From positions 9,362,001 to 9,426,000 of the forward strand of contig JAYKYS010000005.1 in NCBI GenBank assembly GCA_036924285.1: a stretch of DNA of 64,000 nt, read 5' to 3'. Every line of letters begins with the position of its first letter. Positions within the stretch are counted from its first letter, which is position 1. The position numbers were made by a program, and so were the translations under genes. The notes under the pieces are model-generated. The model did no database searches. It was not told where the DNA came from and saw nothing but the letters and a program-made list of their open reading frames with translations. This document shows, piece by piece, positions 1 to 12,800 of the stretch. This stretch comes from Asterella californica (taxonomy: Eukaryota > Streptophyta > Marchantiopsida > Marchantiales > Aytoniaceae).

Positions 1-2916
1 ACCTTCCTCTGGATACTGCCACACAATGGGAGTCGTATCCAACGGTGATAAGGTCACAGGGCCAGTAGCAGGAACAACCCTTTGTTCCTCTACTGGTGGT
101 ACAAAAGCTTCACTCCAAGCCTGCTGCACCAACTGATCAGCATACTGCTGCAACTCTCCACTCGAACTCCAGAGTGGAACATCCAAGGCAGATGGTACTA
201 ACGTAGACATGCTAGGCATGTCCTCCACCTCCTCATAGATTGGAGTATCCTCCGCATGGGCATTGCCCTCCAACAACTCGCCCGGCCAAGTGATGACCGA
301 ACTGAACCCTGCAACAGATGCCATCGTCCCTGGTGTAGGCTCCGTCGTCCCAACTCTAGCACTGAACCGCACTGGTAAGCGGCTCACTCGTCCCTCACCG
401 GACTGCCAACCTGGTCTGTAAGATGCTGTCTCTGCCCAATAGTCAATCACGAACCCCATAGGGTACAACACAGCACCTCCCACCAATACATCATAAGACT
501 CTGCGGCTGTAACAATGGCCTTGGCCTTCACCATAGAGCCATCCGTAGGGTGATCTGACCGAACTCTCACCGTCAACATCTCCCGTGTCATGTGTAGAGC
601 CGTACCTCCTGATCCCCCTAGAGATGTCTGCAACTGGAATGGACATCTCTCTATCTCGGACTTCTTCAGACCCAAACCAATACACGCCGTCTTTCCCAAC
701 ATCAACGGTTGGGCTCCAGAGTCTAACAAGACCTTCTGGGGTCGATACACTTTCCCTGAAGGTGCCACCAAACAGAAAATACCACTTCTGTTGTCCAGCA
801 ACACCACACCTGGTGCCAAACTAGCACGGTCAATCGCCGGCCTAGCTGGTAACTCATCTAACCTAGCAGCCGCCGCTTGCCAAGTACCACTGGTAGCTGT
901 CCTGATCCTCGACTCCATGGACACGTCTACCGCCTCTCGCTGAACCACTTCAGCACTAGAGGTAACTACATCCTCGCTCTCACTGAGCGTGGCCGCCAAC
1001 TGGAACACTGGAGCCAAGTTGACTCCCAATGCCCTCATATCCGTGGCTGAGAATAGTGGGGTTCGCAAAACTGCTGTAGCCGCCCCCAACATCGGGTTCG
1101 ACGTCGCATCCACAGACGTCGAAGGTGGACTCACATCACACCCACTCCTGGATGTCGATGCCTCCAACTCTACTGCACCATCGGTAGGTCGTTTAGGAAC
1201 CATAGATGTGGTCCTCAACGCCTCCGATAGCGTGAACGACTGGGGAAGCCTGGCTTGTCTACCAGCCTCCCCGCGTTGTGGATCCAACTCCACTGACGCA
1301 CCTCGTGGCTCAGAGGCACGCACTGCACCTCTAGTCACTGCTGCAGATGCCTCAATCTGCGCCACACCAGCCATGAAGTCAAAGTCACCTCCTTCTCCTC
1401 CATAAGACGTGGAAGCCTCTGTTCCACCTGATCTCCGCTGAGCCATAGCCATACTAGCTATCCTCTGCTCCAACTGCTCAATCCGAGCAGCCATACCTGC
1501 TTCTGATGTTGTAGCAGGCGGTGGACCGAACGGTCCTCTCCCAGGTGCTGGACCTCTACCTCCAGCTCGACCACCACGGCCTCCCTGAGCTCCTCCGCCT
1601 CGTCCACGATCAGCCTTCCCTTGCCGCAACTCGGGATGGAGATCAAAACAACGGTCACTACTGTGACCAGGTCGTCCGCAATGCTCACATTGCCTAGGTA
1701 CTGCTTGAGACGTCCTTGATGTCCCTGACGTCTCAACACCTCTCCTCTGTGGACAGTCCCTCTGCTGATGAGGACCATCACACGTCCAGCAAGGACCCGC
1801 TTGCTGCTGACTAGAGAAGGACGGCATGGGCTTCTGCCCACCAGATCCTCCAACACCTCCCTGAGATCGGGACTGCTCCGCACGATCCTTACCACCACCA
1901 CCACCACCACGCTGTTGCGTAGCCTGTGATCCCCGAGAAGAGGTGGTCGCTCCATGTGGTGTCTCCTTGCTGAAACCAGCAACCACCACCCTCTCCTCCA
2001 CCATGTTGAGCTCAATCCGCTCAGCCAGACTAAAGACAACCGCCAACGTCGGAGCGGTGTCTCTAAGGAGAGTAGCATCTCTAACTCTCCTGCGCAGCTC
2101 CCGGTCTAGTATCCCATACCAGAACTGGATTGCCTGTGCTTCCGTCACCCCTTGGGTAACGCTGATCAACCGCCTCATGCGAGTAAACGCCTCGCGTAGG
2201 CTCTCTCCAGTCTTCCGCTGGAACTCCTGCAGACTCCTCAACTTGTCGGTCCGCACACCCTGATAGTTCTTCCTCAAACATTGGAAGAACTGAACCACAG
2301 GGTTAAACCCTGGTGGTATCCCACTCACACTACCACCTGCTCCACTACATGTGGATGCACCGCTGGTAGTAGGTACTCCGCCACCTGCGGCTGTACCACT
2401 GCTACTGGCACCCGAACTCGCAGGTGCTACGCCTCCCGAAACCACGCCAGTAGTGATAGAAACGTAGTTGGGAGACCAATGTTGTCTCCACAACTCGATC
2501 TCAACACTGTAATCTCGCCTGAACTCATGATAATCGTCCATCGGCGGTCCCTCCAAGTGCTGGAACAAACCCTTCCACGCCATGAAGGGTGTAAACAGCT
2601 GTGGGTTCCGCATCTGCTGCAGATCGCACCAACTGTCGAACTCCTGGATGAAGTCATCCAGCTCAATGGTACCAACTGTACCCGAGTAACGTCGAGGTCC
2701 TTTCGTGGCCCCATAGATCTCGTCCATGTCCCACAACAACGGTGTGGTGACACTAGACTCACCACCAGAAAACACGCTGTCTGCGTCTGACTCGTCCTCT
2801 GGAACAACCGACGGCAATGGTGTAGGTAGTCGGTACCTCACTCCACTCCGTGTATACCCACTGTCCGCGAAGTCTCCACCAGAACCTCCCGAGAACTCCG
2901 TGATGAGAGAATCCCG
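1..2916 (-). CDS. gag-protease polyprotein of copy A, open at the window edge
   Basis: There are 972 consecutive sense codons from just after a TAA (2917-2919) to base 1 with no stop. The first in-frame ATG is at 2725-2727. Homologous coding sequence lies upstream of it, so the true start (non-AUG, or upstream in another frame) is undecided. In order the protein shows a gag capsid-like region with a WYGILDRELRRRV stretch; two zinc knuckles, CWTCDGPHQQRDC (shortened, CX2CX3HX4C) and CEHCGRPGHSSDRC (standard CX2CX4HX4C); an Arg/Gly-rich tract typical of RNA binding; then a retropepsin-type protease with catalytic DSGAQ near 714-722 and a later YDVLVGG strand. The last codons read EEG, which immediately precedes methyltransferase motif I in the sister copy, so the frame probably continues into a DNA methyltransferase. 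Relative to the sister copy, this one keeps W where the sister has a stop, DSG where it has DSE, and lacks its 1-bp insertion. Confidence 0.88.
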
Positions 2917-2919
2917 TTA

Positions 2920-3361
2920 ACACACTCCCCAACCGGAATGTCGCAATCCCCGTCACCACCGTAACCACCACTTGCCTAACCCCGCTCCTACTGAGCTCAC
3001 CTATCCCCTACTAGGACGGTCAAGGTAAGGGCAACCTGTACCTGCCATCACCACAGGCAGCCTCTCACGGTCTGTTGGTCGTCACTCCAACCGCACCGTG
3101 AGAGAGACAAAGGTAGTCTGACTGGTCCGCAACTCCAGCCTCACTACCGACAGCACACTGGAGTGAACTCACTCCGGAAATCAAGCGCCAACACAAGCAA
3201 ACGCGGCGCACAAACAGGAAGCAGAATATGGAGGGGTTCCAACCACAAGAAGTCCAAACGATAACCCTCCACACTCAAACATTCACATAAAGAGAAATCC
3301 AGCCCCACCCGGACTGACGTCTCCTCGTCGGTGACCACATGCACAATATATGGTCACCAAC
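2920..3361 (-). other. untranslated leader of copy A with candidate primer-binding site
   Basis: This is the leader between the LTR and the gag frame, conserved with 36693-37127 in the sister copy. Directly inside the LTR edge the minus strand reads TTGGTGACCATATATTG. A TGG-start next to the LTR is what a tRNA-primer-binding site should look like (complement of a tRNA 3' CCA). I did not match it to a particular tRNA. Confidence 0.5.
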
Positions 3362-4961
3362 TGTCGTAACTGACACTGGAGGTCACTAACTAGATGTCCA
3401 CACCTCTAGTAGCTCCAAAAACATCCACGTGGTAGCTCTACTAGCTCACCCAAGACAACTGCCACCAACTGCCTACATACGCGTCTCTACGGTATAGACG
3501 AACACTACCACAACTATAGCTTGCCCTTAATACTATGGGGTCGCCCTACCACTCCTCTAGGAACGTGCGAGAAGGTCTCCTACTACCTTAAACAAGTCCA
3601 TAAGTACTTGCACGCATCCCTGTAGGACACCAAGAGCTATTGGTCTAGTGGGAAAGCCAAAGCTAAGACTAAAAAGTCAGGAGTCCAGGTCCAGAAATAG
3701 TGTTGGGATGGGTGACCAGCTGGTTTTACCCTTCCCACACACCTGAAGCTTGGATACCTCTCTCACGCACGCCAGCAAGCTGGCTTGCGGCGGGCGCGGG
3801 CTCGGGCTCAGGCTCCGCTCCGCCTCCGCACTCTCGCACTCCGCTCTCACGCCTCCGCACTCACGCACCTCTGCTCCTCGAAGCCTCGAAACGCCTCCTA
3901 ACACGCACTCCACACCTCGACACTCCCGCTCGCTCTCCGCTCCGCTCCGCTTGAAGTAGAGAAGAACAGGTACAACACACACCAAGGGACTCGGCTCCAA
4001 CTCGAATTGCAGAAGATTGCACCAAAAGAAGCTCCAAAACAGCGAAAACAGCTTGCGGGTGCACACGGGTGACCAAAATCTGACGTAAAACAGCAAGAAC
4101 CTCCAAATCCAACCCGAAAACCACCACAACAGATTCGCGAATGCACAAGACACACTTCGCGAATGCACACACACACAACAAAACTCCTAAACTCGAGTTT
4201 CCACAACAAATTGCACCAAAATCTGACGTAACTAACCTTTTGGTACTTTCGGGTCACACGGCAGCGAACTTCGACATGCCATAACTTCTTCAATCCTCGA
4301 CCAAACTCCACGAAACTTAGTGCGCTAGAACCGTCTCTCCAATGCGCTTCCAAAGAGCCCACTCCGGCCTGACATTGCCAAGTATTTCAGCTGCTACGCC
4401 CAAACGCGCAATCCGGCTCCAACAACACACTTCAAGAACATTCCGCAAAATTTCTGCAGCGCTTCCGCATGACAGAAATCTCCACTCGACCTCAACAACA
4501 GCAAATCGATCTGCGACAGCAATGTAGCCCGGCGCCCACACACCTCGATCACAGCTCCAAACAATCAACCACGAACAACAACGCCCGAAGATACCAGCGG
4601 ACGATTTCCGATTTCAGATCTGCGAGCTCTTACTGAACTCCGCCTCGACCTGCACTCAGTTCTTTGAGTAATCTGTATGAAGAGATTACTATCTCCAACA
4701 CTACAACAAGGATCACTCACAAACGGTCAAGCCAAACCCACTCTAAACACGAAGAGAATCCGGGTTACACTCAACTAGACTATCCACCATAGCCTGGAGC
4801 TTGAAGGCTCAACTCAAAGAACTAAGGCCTCCAAGCCCTACCTGTGAAGTTTACCCCTAGTGGGCTCTCTCCCAACTCGCCCTAACGGCACTAACGGCCT
4901 TATCGGGATGCGCCACTTCGCACTCGGTCAACCTAGTCGAGGTGCCCAAACTGACGTGACA
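3362..4961 (-). repeat. 5' LTR of copy A
   Basis: This is about 1600 bp. The outer end is TGTCACGTCAG (minus strand, at 4961) and the inner end is ACGACA at 3362, giving the canonical TG...CA. It aligns with 37128-38537, the 5' LTR of the sister element, which is about 190 bp shorter. A low-complexity CTCGCACTCCG-type tract lies around 3820-3880. Confidence 0.85.
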
Positions 4962-6349
4962 CATTATCCCAAATCATGCAGTTGGAGATGTGAATTGGAA
5001 AAGTCTCGTCGGCCCTCTTTCTAACGATGCCAAGCATGACCCGAACTGAGTAGGTGACTACTATGTGTGATCCACTTAAAGTTTATTGATCTTTTCTCTT
5101 TAGTAAATCTGTACGAGATCTCGAGCAGATTTGTCGAGTAGACCCATCTTGACCTTAAAACTCATCCCAAGTCTTTAGTTTCAAGACGAAATAAATGGAG
5201 AGTCTCTTGACATCTAATCAATATTTTGTAGATAAAACTATAAAAATCCTCAACTTTTATATTATTGGGAAGCAATGGGGTAAAAGTCCAAGTTTCATCC
5301 TACGCCCAAGCCATGTGTCTCGCACCCAAGTTGGCAAGTGTCATATGGTTGGATTGACAAGTGACGTATATACATAGTTACACCTCGTCATAATTTGCCA
5401 TCTCATTCCCAATGCTTTGTCAACATCTTTGTCTAATCAGCACCCACCATATAAACGTCTTGTCTTGTCAGCACTCTGTCTCGTCAATGTTTAAGATGAC
5501 ATGCCAATCTCTCGAACGTCTCGTCAACGTCACGAAGTGTGAAACCATCTAAGTCATAATTGTCTGTAACTTCGTCGTCTTAGTTCCATTCACCATGATA
5601 AAAAGATCAATTTGATCTTCTCGACAATCGCTATCCAATGGCGGTGTCAAATACATGTTTCCAATAGTTCAGAAAAAATCTATCTTATGACATTTGTTTA
5701 ACATCATAGCTCATCCACGACAAGACAACGCTGCTACACGACCTTGTAGATTGATACACGTTCCCTTCATATTTACACATATCCATGTTGCACCGAGGGA
5801 CTGACACTCGGATACCTTAGAACCAAAATAGATATTAAGATTCAATACGTCGAGATCTTCGGATGTGTGTGATAAACGGTGGTGTTGCACAACATGCTAC
5901 TATTAAGGAGATATCGACCCCGTCCTTAGACACAAGATCTAATATAATCAACCAATGGATCCAACTTACTACAGTAATCTCTGTGATGTACCTCAAGTAT
6001 TTCTGGATACACCTTTCAAGCTCTATGATACGACAGTGTGATGACACATCAACGATATTGCAATAATCTTTTATTAAATTTTGATCCACAAAGATTTGTT
6101 ATGCTCTTAATTTCCATCTAACTCAACTTTTAATTCCAACTTTTATCGTTCTAGCTTATCAATCTAAGTAAAATTAGCTTCTAAACTTCGACTATATTTC
6201 ATACTAGGTTATTTCGCTCCTCATTTCTAACTTAAATAAACTATAAATTAGAACTAATCAACTTATACATGAATTTCTCTATTGAATCTAAATTGAACTT
6301 CTCACTGCTTCTCAAAGTAAATTAATATTTATTTTTGTAACAACATGGT
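4962..6349. other. intergenic, no gene recognised
   Basis: Only short ORFs occur, none with recognisable motifs. The stretch around 5400-5560 repeats degenerate GTCTCGTCAA-like words. The rest becomes increasingly AT-rich toward 6300. Confidence 0.6.
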
Positions 6350-7000
6350 GTATACAAAGAGATGATAATTCTTTCTATAATAGTTTAAACAACTATAGAT
6401 CACTATATGAATTAGACTGAATCAAAATTCTCACTTCTTCTCAAAGTTAATGAAATATTTGTAGTCTGATGTGGTCTGAACATATAACAATAGTTCTCGT
6501 GAGAAAATCAATAATACAATTTACAACTATATTATAAAGCTGATTTAGAACAATTGACAAAACAACCAATTTAATAAAAATAGTTTGAGAGAAGGTATTA
6601 TCATCTTGAGTAGTTCGAGAGAAGATATATATGTTTTGAGATAGTTTCAGAGAAAGTACAACAATTTTGAGATAGTTGGAGAGAAGATATAACAGTTATG
6701 AGAATAAGAATAATAGGTTTGATCATTGGTACAAATTATTAATGTGAAATATGACATTGAGTTGTTTCATAGTATGAGAATTGAGCCATTCCAAAATACG
6801 AGAATTGAGTTGTTATAAAGTATGAGAATTAGATTGAATAGTTGATTGCATGAAACTTATTATTTTCATAATGTAAGTTTATATGCACAATATAAATTTT
6901 ATGTAAATCTGTTGTACACCACTCACCGTGCAACACGAACTTGTAACGATTATCTAGACTGTCTCTTTCATATCTAAACCTCGGCTACCACCTGTTCTAC
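6350..7000 (+). repeat. dispersed repeat, copy 1 (inverted partner at 52600-53345)
   Basis: Several blocks recur in reverse complement at 52600-53345. They include GATCATTGGTAC (6721), GAGTTGTTTCATAGTATGA (6761), CAAAATTCTCACTTCTT (6424) and CTCTTTCATATCTAAACCTC (6962). The order of blocks is preserved, so this is one repeat family of about 650-740 bp present in opposite orientations. There is no coding potential. Confidence 0.75.
6579..6710. repeat. 31-bp minisatellite, four units
   Basis: Four consecutive degenerate units begin AGTTTGAGAGAAG, AGTTCGAGAGAAG, AGTTTCAGAGAAA and AGTTGGAGAGAAG. Most are followed by about 10 variable bases and TTTTGAGAT. The array lies inside the dispersed repeat above, and its reverse complement is visible at about 53040-53135. 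Confidence 0.8.
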
Positions 7001-7679
7001 AACAATGCAAAATATAAGTGTATCAAAGCATGATCTTACCGAAAAAGCATGCACGAGAAATTATCTTTGACATTGTGTGTGCTAAAACTCTGCCCATGCT
7101 CAGACGTTAATGTTGTTCTTGCTGCGAGTGAAAATTATCCAGCACTTTTTTTGTCTATCTTCATTACGGTCATTATCAGATTGACGCGATGACAGAGAGC
7201 ATGGAGACACGAGTTCACATAATCAAAATTATCCAACGCTTTCGTTCGCATGACACGCACCACACAAAGAGAATTATAATTAGATTCACAATCGTCCGCA
7301 CCGCAGTAATGACAGAACTACAAAGATGTTTCGTTTCTTTTCTTTACATATACTTTATGTCAAATTTCTTATTAGCTAATTTCACATTCATATTTATTTT
7401 AGTAACTAATTACCACGTCGGATTATAATTCAAGAATCGAATCCCTCCTCCGACTTTTCTGAACTCTATCTTAATCACTTTCTCAAAACCTCCACACAAC
7501 TTTGCGAATTCATAGCAAATTTTCACGTTCATCTTTTTGTGTTTTTTGCGCTCTTGAGGTTGCTTTGCATGCATATTATTCTAGTGACTAGTTTGACTCT
7601 GTTGTCGAAGACAAAATACGAAGTGAAAGTGATGTTTTCGGACTGCTATAAATTCTGAAATTTAGTTCTAAGTTCTTTT
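7001..7679. other. intergenic, no gene recognised
   Basis: AT-rich with short ORFs only. A 79-codon plus-strand ORF at 7189-7428 ends in a hydrophobic stretch but has no family motif, and I do not call it a gene. Confidence 0.5.
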
Positions 7680-7813
7680 GAAATGTTTTTATCTTGTTGT
7701 TAAAATAATTTATTCTCCTGACTTTTAAACTAACCAGTGTTCAGCTGAAACGTTTTTATCTTGTTGTTAAACTAGTTTATTCTCCTCACTTTTAAACTAA
7801 CCAGTGTTCAGCT
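7680..7813. repeat. 67-bp tandem duplication
   Basis: Units 7680-7746 and 7747-7813 both start GAAATG/GAAACG-TTTTTATC and end CCAGTGTTCAGCT. They differ at only a few positions, so the duplication is recent. Confidence 0.9.
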
Positions 7814-7904
7814 GACTTGTTCGGAAATAATTGATACCACACGAACACATCAAGGGGATCGGACAAACTCTTTAGTTAGTCTTGTCATGTCGCAAAGCGT
7901 CTTC

Positions 7905-7982
7905 TTTGCATATTCATCTCAAATATGCAAAGGTTTAATTTATTATCTAATTCTTTCATAAAAAAGATAAGATAATAAATTA
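7905..7982. repeat. double-hairpin repeat, copy 1
   Basis: Two adjacent inverted repeats occur. The first has arms TTTGCATATT (7905-7914) and AATATGCAAA (7922-7931). The second has arms TAATTTATTATCT (7936-7948) and AGATAATAAATTA (7970-7982). Both are perfect. The same two-hairpin layout recurs at 8154, 21294, 21849 and 22447. Confidence 0.85.
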
Positions 7983-8153
7983 ACACCACAACGAATTATT
8001 TGTGTTCTTTCGTCAATTTCTTGCATATATACTTCTTGAAGCGTGTCTGTCTGAAAGTTTTGATTTCTCCGTCAGATTATTACAAAATTTTCCACATAAT
8101 AGTTAAGTCTTTTTCGGTAACAAAAAATAGACAAAAGTTGCACAGACATTCTT

Positions 8154-8259
8154 GTTGCATGCATATTCATTTTCTTCATTTTCTATTTTATTAAGCAAAT
8201 ATGCAAGAGTTTAATTTATTACCTAATCTGTTTGTTATGGAAAATTAGGTAATAAATTA
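8154..8259. repeat. double-hairpin repeat, copy 2
   Basis: The first inverted repeat is GCATATT (8161) against AATATGC (about 8198). The second is a perfect 16-bp inverted repeat with arms at 8212-8227 and 8244-8259 (TAATTTATTACCTAAT and its complement). Confidence 0.85.
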
Positions 8260-9843
8260 CCTCGTTCACTTAGTGTTTCTTTGCTAGCAGCCTCCTGCAA
8301 TTATATTCTCCGAAGGTCATATATATCCGCTCTCCAGGTCTGGTTAACATTTCAATTTATAACTAAATTTTGATTTTTTAAAGCTTATTATACAAATTTT
8401 CTATCAAATTTTTTCTAAAGATAAAGTTTCATCCAGTGATATTGGATAAAAACAGTAAATGACAATGACAGTTTAACCCGGTCCCAGTAAGGAAAGAATA
8501 AATACTTTTTAACCGCGTTGATTGTACTATCATCGGAGAGCGACATTACCTGTGACCTAATACTTTGATAAACTCTGAGCGTAAACTACGAACATACCAC
8601 GAAGTTTAATTAAATTAAATTAAATTAACTATAGGATAAAATAGATTAAATTTTTCTATTCTGTAAAACTGAACTATTGAGTGATCGATGTTACTCACAA
8701 GACACAACTTGTACTCTTGTTATACTAAACCTTGAACCTTGTAACTTGCATAAGGCTCAGTCTGCTTCAGATTCGACTCGATTAAACCGAGTTGTATTCT
8801 TCAGTTGATTCTAAGAGGTTCAGTTCTAAGTGAAGTGGTTTGGTTTGGAAAGATTGATAAGTGTTTAAACACACAATGTTCGATTTCAATTAAGTTATCA
8901 CTTTCAATAATCCAGTTCGGTTCTACGTCAAATCAAACTATCTGCTTGAAAAAGATAAGAACCATTCAAATATGATTTTTATCTTTTCGAAATTCTTTTG
9001 TATCGACTATTCTGAACTTGAGCCGTTCAAGTTATAAACAATTCCAAACAGGATTGTACTTCGAGTGGTTCTAGTTACGAACAATTCAACGCAATTAACT
9101 GTTTAAGTCATTAAAATGTAATTAGGAACCGAATCGAATCCATACTGAACATGCATGACCAGGTCTACCTGGTCACCATATTAGGTAACCTAGGGAAGGG
9201 CGTGATGGAGAGGTCCAGTGCACTCATTATGGCCGGTTAGGCACTAAGCTCTCTTGTACAACTGAGACGGCACTAAACTCTAAGCTGAACCCACCCATTC
9301 TGTCCATCGGTGCTTTAATGAGATTTCTGTTAAAAGCAAGATAAATAGCCAAGATATAGGATGTACGGGAGAGGTCCAGAGCCTTGATGGGCCATGACCA
9401 AAAGCTGAGGCATCGTTTCAGAACTGAGCGCTCCTTACTGTTAGTACTGAGCGACACTGTTAGTCCCATATGCTCAACCCAAGTCCTTCCATTCAGCGAA
9501 ACTTTGAGATCTCAATTGTCGGTCACAAGAGATGCACCAAGTGGCCAAACTTAACAGCACCCCAAATAACAATTCGCGTGAATCTTCTGCTAAGCCTCCA
9601 ATTGCTCTACTGTCCAACTGACCGAACAAGACGTTCATTTCAAGTGTGAGTATTCGACACTATCTGTCGTTTCCCAGCTCTCATGCGTAGGGACATCTCC
9701 GAGACTATTCTGTAAGAAGTGGTCGCTTAGTTTCCCTACTTGGGCCTGCCCGCCTGATAGACTTCAGGACAGGATCAAAACTGTTACTCAAACTAAAAGG
9801 GGCAAAAATGGCTAATCTTCTACAATAGTACAGATGAATTGCA
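8260..9843. other. intergenic or 3' flank of the NEF1 homologue
   Basis: An AATTA simple repeat lies at about 8605-8628. Sequence from about 9150 to 9840 is less AT-rich and lies just downstream of the NEF1 stop codon, so part of it may be 3' UTR. No clear polyadenylation signal and no recognisable protein were seen. Confidence 0.5.
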
Positions 9844-12800
9844 TCAAATAAACTTCATACCTGCAATTCGTATGTGTCGAGATACTAAGTACTGCACCAC
9901 GGCGAATATCAAGCCTAACACCGCTAGGACTCTAATACTACCTATATCTGTGATTATTGCTGCAGGGATGTTGAGAGGTGTAATCAACATCAACAGGAAG
10001 TCTGACTGTTTCAGGTAATCCCACATGAACCGGTTGAACATCACATGGTTGGGAACGCTAAGCATCAGCAACAAAGCATTCTTTGCTGCATAAAACAGGC
10101 CCGGGCCTCCTGTTTCTAGACCCCAGCCGGCGTTCTGGTATCCATGCAAGACTTCTTCCCACAGCCTGTAGCCTCCAGAAATGATCAAGTACCCTGAAAT
10201 GACAACAGTTGATGGGAAGTATCTCTGGCGGTCACCAAACCCGGTTAACAGATTGGCGTCCTGGTTTAGTAGTAACAGAATGGGAGCCAGGAGAATGATG
10301 GAACGATCCGAACCTCCAGTTAAGTGCACGTTCAGGGTTAGACAGAGCGTGAAGGCAAGAATTGTAGCTAAATTGCCAATGGCAGGCATCCATGCTCCTT
10401 CCGCGGCAAGCTTCTTCACCCCAAAAGAGTTGGTAATCGTAGGACGTCGTTGCTGGACGATACGAGGCCTCGGTCCACCAACGATACTCGCTCTTCCACC
10501 AAGCTTGTCAGCCTTGTCTCGCATGATCGTTGTCAGCTCCAGCTTTATTTCTAGCGCTATCAACACAAAGATAGCAGCATATAGCCCCAACAAGGACGTA
10601 CGACCTCCCTCGATTGCCAGAGAAGTTACAAATTTATCTTCCTCGCTATCGGTTGCAGCTCGAATTTGCCCCTCTACTAGATACATAACTGGGAGCAGGG
10701 CCACCAAAAGTGCAAACACCCACGGTAAAAATCGTGGACTAGATGCTGAGGGAAGGTGGGTGAATATCAAGAACACAGATGCACAGACGATGGCGGCGAC
10801 GAGCAATGCGTGTAAGAGAGGAGCTTGATAAAAGTACTGAGCACAGAGGTAAATGCCTCCACTTGCTCCCAACCCCACGGAATAGAAAAGCCGCAGCTCA
10901 ACGAAGTGCTGGATAGGAAGTGCTGAGGTCAATGCTGCTAGTGATGTCACGATTGTAGCAACGAGAAGCCATGACGGCCAAGTTGGATTGGCTGTAGTCA
11001 TTCCATAGATTGCCAATTCATCAGGATAGTAGGACCTTTGAAACGTGCGATATTGACTCAGTACCCAGCCTTGGGGTACAGGCGGCTCAAGGAAGATAAG
11101 GCAGATGCCAAGAGTAACAACAAGTACCACGGCGCTCCTCGCAGACTGGCATACAAAGGACCAACTATAAGTTAGATCACCATGAGAAGGAGAACTCAAT
11201 AGACAATTTTCTGGGATGAGAATTTGCGGAAGCACAGATGCACATCTGTTTACCTGGACATGAGGGAAGTGTTGTGTTACAATCGGTGCACTTGAAAGAC
11301 CTGTGGCTAGCACGAGGAAGCCCAGAAGCAATCCATCTGAAGGAGGCCGCCCTGTTGCCCACTGCAGAACCTCAAAAATCGTATTTCGGCATAGCCAAAC
11401 TGCAACCAGAACGATACCTGCATGAACCAAACCTTGCCAGGGCTTCATTCTAGACAAGCCTTTGCCTTTGTCCCTGGAAACGAAGACACGCAAACGCACG
11501 AAAATCAGTGGATATAGGGAGTACGGTTTGTAAGTGCTGGAACTGGAAGTGAAATACGTCGCATACTCTCGGTAAGAAGCCTCGCAAATGAACAAAAATT
11601 CTTCGTTCACATTTTATGACAATTAGCTTCAGGAAACTGGGTTGTGATACATACTTGTAGAAGACAAGGGGTGGCGTTATCGCCAGGAGTAGGAGGATCG
11701 AAGCCCATAACACGTTCCTAGAAGTGATGACCAACATCGAGAACTTGCCGGCATAGAGACAAAACAGGACCCAGACTGCCCAGGAGCCAATTCTTTTCTC
11801 CGCACCCAAACGCCTTGTAAGTGCCATCCCAATCACACTGGTCAACACCACTAAGTAACTCGGGTAGACGACGTCATCTTCCAAACCATAGTAGTACATG
11901 TTCGTGAAATTGTAAAGTCGATTTTCTCCCATACATACCACGACAGCTTGTCCTATCAAACCCACCGCCACCAAGTGATGTACGAACTTGTGCGGAATTA
12001 GAGAAAGTCCTGGAATCATCATCGCCAGCAAAATGCTTCCAATAATCAACTGGCATATGTGTTTGATGTTGACACCTCCCAACCACACATTCAGGTTGTA
12101 GAAATTGTGCACCACAAACCACGCTGCAGGTACACTGGCGGCAACGACAGCTACAAAGTACGAGATGACGCTGTTCTTCAGACAAAACTGAGACAGGAAA
12201 TGGGCAGCAACAATAGAAGCTGGAAACATCTGCACACAAAAAGATCAAATCCAGATATCAACATCCCATTCAAATGACTTGCAAGTGCTACCTAAGAAAT
12301 ATAGAAATATACTTCAATTACTGAGGGTTAAAGAACTTCTCGTGACAAACCACCACCGTAGGAGAACACCATAATCCGAAGATTCTTGCCAACAATGTGA
12401 GTCCATCTAGAGCGATCAAGATGATAATTAATTGTGTGAGCCTCACCACTCTATGCAAGTGTACTTAAAAAGCTCAACATCCAAGACAGAAAGAGGAAAC
12501 TGTAAAGCGTAGCTATATTTCTCAGAGTTATTCTTCCCGGATAACCTACTGCTGTCAGCAGCAAACGGCTTAAGACTACACTGTTTCGGGGAACATTCTC
12601 ATCTCAAAGGTAGCTACAGGTACAAAACTGAAACACGCTGCACAGCAGAAAAGCACATCAACAGGCATTTCTAGCTGAAAGCTTACAGGTCTCACTATAC
12701 CCGCGCACGAGTATATCTCTGACTACGTCGATAGCAGCGCAATGCAAGAACTACCCACATACACTTGAAGGTAACCCATGAAAATAGAACCCAACATATA

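Larger units (their letters stand above)
1..4961 (-). mobile_element. Ty3/gypsy LTR retrotransposon copy A, partial (5' LTR, leader, gag, protease)
   Basis: This is the 5' portion of a minus-strand LTR retrotransposon that runs off the left edge of the window. In transcription order it has an LTR (4961 down to 3362), a leader, and a gag-protease frame open to base 1. It is a close relative of the element at 28784-38537: gag, protease, leader and LTR align along their whole length by eye. The outer LTR edge begins TGTCACGTCAG on the minus strand, as in the sister copy. The 3' half (methyltransferase, reverse transcriptase, integrase, 3' LTR) lies outside the window, so no target-site duplication can be checked. 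Superfamily assignment rests on the sister copy, whose domain order is protease, reverse transcriptase, RNase H, integrase. Confidence 0.9.

Noticed and set aside
585..1405. Plus-strand ORFs over the copy A protease region
   Set aside because: Antisense shadows of the gag-protease frame with no motifs of their own.
1458..2078. Long minus-strand ORF in copy A
   Set aside because: It is a shifted frame across the gag zinc-knuckle and Arg/Gly region. The true gag frame runs through the same bases with recognisable motifs.
10181..10828. 215-codon plus-strand ORF
   Set aside because: Antisense to NEF1 exon 4. The minus frame carries the conserved membrane protein.
11450..11654. Extension of the NEF1 exon 2 and exon 3 ORFs beyond the splice sites
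   Set aside because: Translated sequence beyond the GT and before the AG does not resemble the family, while joining at 11655 and 11473 restores the KDKG...RMKPWQG junction in frame.
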